Below, one piece after another: positions 5,369 through 8,982 of a stretch of DNA of 8,982 bases (positions within the stretch are counted from its first letter, which is position 1; each line of letters starts with the position of its first letter). The translations under genes and the position numbers were made by a program. Below the pieces are notes generated by a model. That model was not told the DNA's origin, made no database searches, and saw only the letters and a program-made list of their open reading frames with translations. The DNA is from Deltaproteobacteria bacterium (GTDB lineage: Bacteria; Desulfobacterota; Desulfovibrionia; Desulfovibrionales; Desulfovibrionaceae): positions 1 through 8,982 of the forward strand of contig JAIRVN010000182.1 of assembly GCA_031253875.1 (NCBI GenBank), in the 5' to 3' direction.

Positions 5369-7084
5369 ATGTTGACTGGCTGGAAAAATGCCTTCTTCCA
5401 GGGTGCATTCCCCTGGAAAGACGAAAATTCGTTTTCCGATCTTGTGGCCATCAACAATCTCATAGCTCTCAAGGAATTTCTTGATTCTGTACATATCAAG
5501 TTCTGTCTGATCAAACCCTATTTTGAAAACGGCGAGGCCTACCCGCTGGTGGAAGCGCGGGAGCTCTTGCCTTCTTTTGATTACGATGCCTGGGAATATA
5601 CCTCGTTGCCCGGTTTTGCCATGGTAGCCTTCGCCCGGCCCCTGTCATATTTTTCTGAGATTTTTCAATACGATATTTTATATCCCATGCAGGATAGCGT
5701 CAAGGCCGATGGAGCGTTCTGTCCTCTGGAAAGTCACGTCATTACAAGCAATGTCAATACAATCGCCGCTCGTCTGCCTAAAATCCTTCAGGACGAGTTC
5801 CGCCAACGCTTCAAACGCATGGATGCATCGGTATTGGATTACTATCCGCTGTTGCTGCCGTATCTGCTCAGGATGGACAGGGCGCATGTCATGGCGTTTG
5901 ATATGGCGAACTATTTCCATCTTGCCGGCATCAACGCGTCTTTTCCCTGCGATATCGACGGAGAACTGAAACGCTACGGCATGCGCATCGACAAGTTCAG
6001 TTCGGGCGATAACGATGCTTATATACGCAACAGAATGTTTGTATATCAACATCTTATGGAATTATACGGTTTTCCGGTAGTTGCGGAACGCCGCACCGCA
6101 AGTGCGCTCTTTGCCCGCAAACTGCACAGGATGGGGGAACACTTCGTGTTGCGCGTGCTGGGCCAGTCCGACCGCACCATCACCACATACACGCATCTGG
6201 GCGGCAACAGTCATTTCCCCCTGGTCGAAAAAATTGCGTTGTGCCGTGTGGATGAGGATCTCGAAGACGCGATCAAAGCCATTGACGCAGGTGGCTTCTT
6301 TGTGGACCGCGCCCGACGGGTGGTCATTATCCGCCTTACCTACCAGCAGCACCGCTTTAACCCGCAGAACCTGCGCCAGGATCGCGCCTTGTCGGTCGTC
6401 AAGCAGGAAGTTATTCATCCTTTGAGCGGAGCGGTGCTCGACGATGTCAATATCGTGAAAGATTCGACAAATATGTTTCTGCGTTTCAATGATATTGTGC
6501 GGGGCGAATACAAGGGCAAAACCGTGTACAAGCGCGTGGAAGTTGTGGAAAATACCGACAGCGATGAAAACCGTCTGAAATTCTTGTATTCCTGGCTGTC
6601 GAAACACCAACGCCGTATTACCGGGTATAGCGACGAGTTCTTCGACAAGCTTTCGTCGGTGCTTTCGGAATACCTGCTTGCGCCGGAACGCGCCGAGCGT
6701 TTTGAGCCTGTCAGGGAATTGCGCCAGGAGGTGCTTGCACGTTTTAATTATATACAACAATCCAGGAAAATTCGGCTTCTCGAGGAACTCCGGCACCGCC
6801 AACTGCGCGGCATCCACATCGGCTATCAGCGCATGCTGGAGGAAAGCGTGGCTCTCCTTCAGGAATTGCGCTTTGAAATCGTGAATTATTTCGCTCAACT
6901 TGTGGACACGACCATTGCGCATTGCGAAGCCATGCTGAATGACCGTTATTTGGTTAAAACATATGTCGCATGCCCTGAAGAGAAGCTGAGCAAAGCCGGT
7001 CTTGTCATACGCAAAAAATACGGTCAGCTTGTCCTGTTATTGGATGAATTCAAAGCGATACGAAAAACCCGCCAAGCAGCGTAG
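5369..7084 (+). CDS. Conserved-looking protein of unknown function, 571 residues
   Basis: I do not recognise this family. The product is soluble-looking, with no signal peptide, clear membrane segment or familiar nucleotide-binding or catalytic motif. The N-terminal two thirds (1-400) is a mixed alpha/beta region rich in aromatic residues, with segments such as LLPSFDYDAWEYTSLPGFAM (67-86), HFVLRVLGQSDRTITTYTHLG (258-278) and RRVVIIRLTYQQHRFNPQNL (316-335). The C-terminal part (about 400-530) is helical and charged; 455-525 looks like long amphipathic helices, possibly a coiled coil. Several His and Cys residues are scattered without a clear metal motif. The ATG at 5369 has a modest AGGT about six bases upstream inside an inverted repeat. 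Local base composition is low in places: line 5641-5700 has 20 G/C of 60, against 37 of 60 at 8341-8400 in rarA. It leads a tight run with rsmE (17 bp) and rarA, so a housekeeping role is possible. Reality as a gene is near certain because the long frame is intact. Confidence 0.9.
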   Translation: MLTGWKNAFFQGAFPWKDENSFSDLVAINNLIALKEFLDSVHIKFCLIKPYFENGEAYPLVEARELLPSFDYDAWEYTSLPGFAMVAFARPLSYFSEIFQYDILYPMQDSVKADGAFCPLESHVITSNVNTIAARLPKILQDEFRQRFKRMDASVLDYYPLLLPYLLRMDRAHVMAFDMANYFHLAGINASFPCDIDGELKRYGMRIDKFSSGDNDAYIRNRMFVYQHLMELYGFPVVAERRTASALFARKLHRMGEHFVLRVLGQSDRTITTYTHLGGNSHFPLVEKIALCRVDEDLEDAIKAIDAGGFFVDRARRVVIIRLTYQQHRFNPQNLRQDRALSVVKQEVIHPLSGAVLDDVNIVKDSTNMFLRFNDIVRGEYKGKTVYKRVEVVENTDSDENRLKFLYSWLSKHQRRITGYSDEFFDKLSSVLSEYLLAPERAERFEPVRELRQEVLARFNYIQQSRKIRLLEELRHRQLRGIHIGYQRMLEESVALLQELRFEIVNYFAQLVDTTIAHCEAMLNDRYLVKTYVACPEEKLSKAGLVIRKKYGQLVLLLDEFKAIRKTRQAA

Positions 7085-7101
7085 TACGCCAGGTTCCGCA
7101 C

Positions 7102-7818
7102 ATGTTTTTTTATCTTCCCCCGGCGCAATGGAATCCGCCTGTTTGCATTGAAGGCAGGGAAGCGCGGCATATCACAAGAGTGCTGCGCCTGACTTACGGC
7201 GCGGAACTGCGTTTGCTTGACGGCGCCGGTCGCGAGGGACTGTTCCGTATAGCGGGCGTTGGCAAAGAGCATGTGGAGCTTGTATGGCTTTCCGAAAAAA
7301 CATACCCTGTCTCCGCGTGCCGGGCCATTGTGGCTGTCGCCTGGAGTAAAGCCATTCGACGTGATTTTTTTTTGGAAAAAGCTGTGGAGCTCGGAGCGGC
7401 TGAAATTTGGTGCTGGCAGGCGCGGCGCAGCCAGGGCCGCATGCCGGATGATGTGCGCGAAACCTGGCAGGGCCAGCTTGTGGCCGGTTTGAAGCAGTGC
7501 GGCAATCCATACCTCCCTCTGGTGCGCAGCTTCTCCGGGGGCGCGTACGAACTTGCGGCTCATGCTCCGGAAAATTCACGCATTCTGTTGCGCGAACCGG
7601 GCGAGCGCTGCCCTATGCTCGGCCTTGACCAAGTGGGGAGGCAAGGCAATACCGTATATGTCATCGGGCCCGAGGGCGGTCTTGACCTGCTGGAAGCGGA
7701 AATATTGATCCAAGCGGGCTATGCGCCGGCGAGCCTCGGCGAACGCTCTTTGCGCTGGGAAACTGCCGCGATTATGTGTTTGAGCCTGCACCAGTTTTGC
7801 TCCATCTCCCACGATTGA
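7102..7818 (+). CDS. rsmE: 16S rRNA (uracil1498-N3)-methyltransferase RsmE
   Basis: The product is 238 residues, the usual RsmE length. RsmE methylates N3 of U1498 in 16S rRNA in the assembled small subunit, using S-adenosylmethionine. The N-terminal PUA-like RNA-binding part contains REARHITRVLRL (19-30) and GAELRLLDGAG (33-43). The C-terminal SPOUT domain has WSKAIRRDFFLEKAVELGAAEI (81-102), the cofactor-loop motif VIGPEGGLDLLE (187-198) and the knot signature LGERSLRWETAA (212-223), all typical of the family. The mid-domain motif usually written EQxxR is degenerate here (KQCGN, 131-135). AGGT lies about eight bases before ATG 7102. It begins 17 bp after the unknown gene and ends 22 bp before rarA, so the three are probably co-transcribed. 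Confidence 0.95.
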   Translation: MFFYLPPAQWNPPVCIEGREARHITRVLRLTYGAELRLLDGAGREGLFRIAGVGKEHVELVWLSEKTYPVSACRAIVAVAWSKAIRRDFFLEKAVELGAAEIWCWQARRSQGRMPDDVRETWQGQLVAGLKQCGNPYLPLVRSFSGGAYELAAHAPENSRILLREPGERCPMLGLDQVGRQGNTVYVIGPEGGLDLLEAEILIQAGYAPASLGERSLRWETAAIMCLSLHQFCSISHD

Positions 7819-7840
7819 AGCTGAATAGCAAGGATAGCCC

Positions 7841-8982
7841 ATGTCTGTCGCCAAACCTTTGCCTGAACGCTTGCGTCCGGAAGAACTGGCCGGCTTTGTC
7901 GGGCAGGGGCATCTGGAAGATCGCCTGAAGGCGCTGATGGACGCTCCGCGTCTGCCGAGCTTGTTGTTTTTCGGCCCGCCGGGCTGTGGTAAATCCACGC
8001 TGGCCTTGCTGCTGGCGAAGAGCAGAACGAAGGCATATGTGCGCCTTTCCGCGCCGGAGGCGGGTTTACAACATCTGCGCCGGCAATTGGCGGGAGTGGA
8101 TATCTTGATTCTGGATGAGTTGCATCGTTTTTCCAAGGCACAGCAAGATTTTTTCCTGCCGTTGGTGGAATCCGGAGAACTGACGCTGCTTGCCACGACG
8201 ACGGAAAATCCTTCCTTCAGCGTGACAAAGCAGTTGCTTTCGAGGCTGCATGTGTTGCGCCTGCGTGGGCTGGGGCGGCCTGACCTGCAGGAACTGGCGC
8301 AACGCGGCGCGGCGGAGCAGGGCATGGTTATGCCCGAGGAACTGGCGGATTTGCTGGCCGGGGTGGCGCATGGGGATGCGCGTACCATGCTGAATCTTGT
8401 GGAATACGTGGCCAGCCTGCCGGAAGATGCCCGCAGCGTGGAGCGGGTCAAACTCAGCCTGCCGGAAATCCTTACCCGCCATGATAAGGCCGGTGACAGT
8501 CATTATGAGCTTGCTTCGGCGCTTATAAAATCAATCCGGGGAAGCGACCCGGACGCTGCGTTGTATTACCTGGCCTGCCTGTTGGAAGGCGGAGAGGACC
8601 CGCGTTTTGTCTGCCGCCGCCTGATACTTTCCGCATCCGAGGATGTAGGGCTGGCGGATCCGCAGGCCCTGACGCTGGCGGTCTCCTGCATGCGCGCGGT
8701 GGAATTCATAGGCATGCCCGAAGGCTATATACCCATGGCGGAAACTGTGGCGTATCTGGCGCTTGCGCGCAAAAGCAACAGCAGCTACGCTGCGTACCTG
8801 CACGCCGCCAAGGAAGTGCGCGCCAACGGGCCGCAGCCTGTGCCGCTGCATTTGCGCAATCCCAGCACCAGCTTGCATAAGGAATGGGGTTACGGGAAGG
8901 AATACAGATATCCGCACGATTACCCGCAGGCCTGGGTGGAGCAGGAATATTTGCCGGCGGGACTGGAAGGCAGGCATTTTTA
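7841..8982 (+). CDS. rarA: Replication-associated recombination protein A (RarA/MgsA AAA+ ATPase), cut by the window end
   Basis: The frame runs 380 codons from ATG 7841 to the last two bases (TA) without a stop, so the 3' end is missing. RarA is a clamp-loader-like AAA+ ATPase that acts at stalled replication forks. Motifs in order: RLRPEELAGFVGQGHL (10-25), Walker A GPPGCGKST (45-53), Walker B ILDELHRF (90-97), sensor 1 ATTTENPSF (118-126), arginine-finger region LLSR (132-135), and sensor 2 GDARTMLN (178-185). The C-terminal tetramerisation part is typical: HYELASALIKSIRGSDPDAA (221-240), SEDVGLADPQA (266-276), VPLHLRNPST (334-343) and GYGKEYRYPHDY (350-361). Relatives continue past LEGRxF with Tyr, so the final TA is probably the start of a Tyr codon, although TAA or TAG cannot be excluded. 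AAGGA (7830-7834) lies six bases before the start. The Walker A to B spacer looks about nine residues shorter than in E. coli RarA as I recall it. Confidence 0.95.
   Translation, partial: MSVAKPLPERLRPEELAGFVGQGHLEDRLKALMDAPRLPSLLFFGPPGCGKSTLALLLAKSRTKAYVRLSAPEAGLQHLRRQLAGVDILILDELHRFSKAQQDFFLPLVESGELTLLATTTENPSFSVTKQLLSRLHVLRLRGLGRPDLQELAQRGAAEQGMVMPEELADLLAGVAHGDARTMLNLVEYVASLPEDARSVERVKLSLPEILTRHDKAGDSHYELASALIKSIRGSDPDAALYYLACLLEGGEDPRFVCRRLILSASEDVGLADPQALTLAVSCMRAVEFIGMPEGYIPMAETVAYLALARKSNSSYAAYLHAAKEVRANGPQPVPLHLRNPSTSLHKEWGYGKEYRYPHDYPQAWVEQEYLPAGLEGRHF

Noticed and set aside
6062..6922. Minus-strand open frame of 286 codons opposite the unknown 571-residue gene.
   Set aside because: The sense frame is twice as long, has a start with a Shine-Dalgarno and fits the operon direction; the antisense frame has no motif and no neighbours in its direction.
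7576..8451. Minus-strand open frame of 291 codons spanning the rsmE end and rarA.
   Set aside because: It runs opposite two genes with clear conserved motifs and has Ser/Arg-rich low-complexity composition.

Overview
The window is an ordinary chromosomal stretch of a moderately GC-rich Gram-negative bacterium. The DnaK, RimI, MreB, RsmE and RarA sequences, the two-GAF gene coupled to mreB, and the overall style suggest a sulfate reducer of the Desulfovibrio type. That is a judgement from memory of such genomes and was not checked by a search. There are no rRNA or tRNA genes, insertion sequences, CRISPR arrays or phage genes. Seven of the eight genes belong to known families; one 571-residue protein is unrecognised.

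Layout: (1) 18-1943, minus strand, dnaK, the Hsp70 chaperone. A 156-bp gap separates it from the upstream gene and holds a strong intrinsic terminator, a small hairpin, and an inverted repeat that pairs the dnaK Shine-Dalgarno sequence with an upstream segment. (2) 2100-2597, minus, rimI-like acetyltransferase. (3) 2596-3114, plus, a divergent Nudix-fold protein whose start codon overlaps that of rimI in a CATG. (4) 3130-4152, minus, mreB, convergent with the Nudix gene 15 bp away. (5) 4152-5177, minus, a tandem-GAF protein whose stop codon overlaps the mreB start. (6) 5178-5368, a divergent intergenic region with a candidate minus-strand promoter, a terminator-like hairpin, and an 8-bp-arm inverted repeat over the ribosome-binding site of the next gene. 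(7) A plus-strand run of three closely spaced genes: the unknown 571-residue protein (5369-7084), rsmE (7102-7818) and rarA/mgsA (7841 to the window end, truncated).

The probable transcription units are rimI alone (terminated), dnaK alone, the Nudix gene alone, GAF-mreB, and unknown-rsmE-rarA. Themes are protein quality control (DnaK), ribosome modification (RimI, RsmE), cell shape (MreB with a possible GAF sensor) and replication-fork maintenance (RarA). No obviously new multi-gene system is visible. The best leads are the possible RNA-thermometer-like dnaK leader, the GAF-mreB coupling without mreCD, the Nudix protein lacking two of three metal-binding glutamates, and the unknown 571-residue protein with a structured start region.
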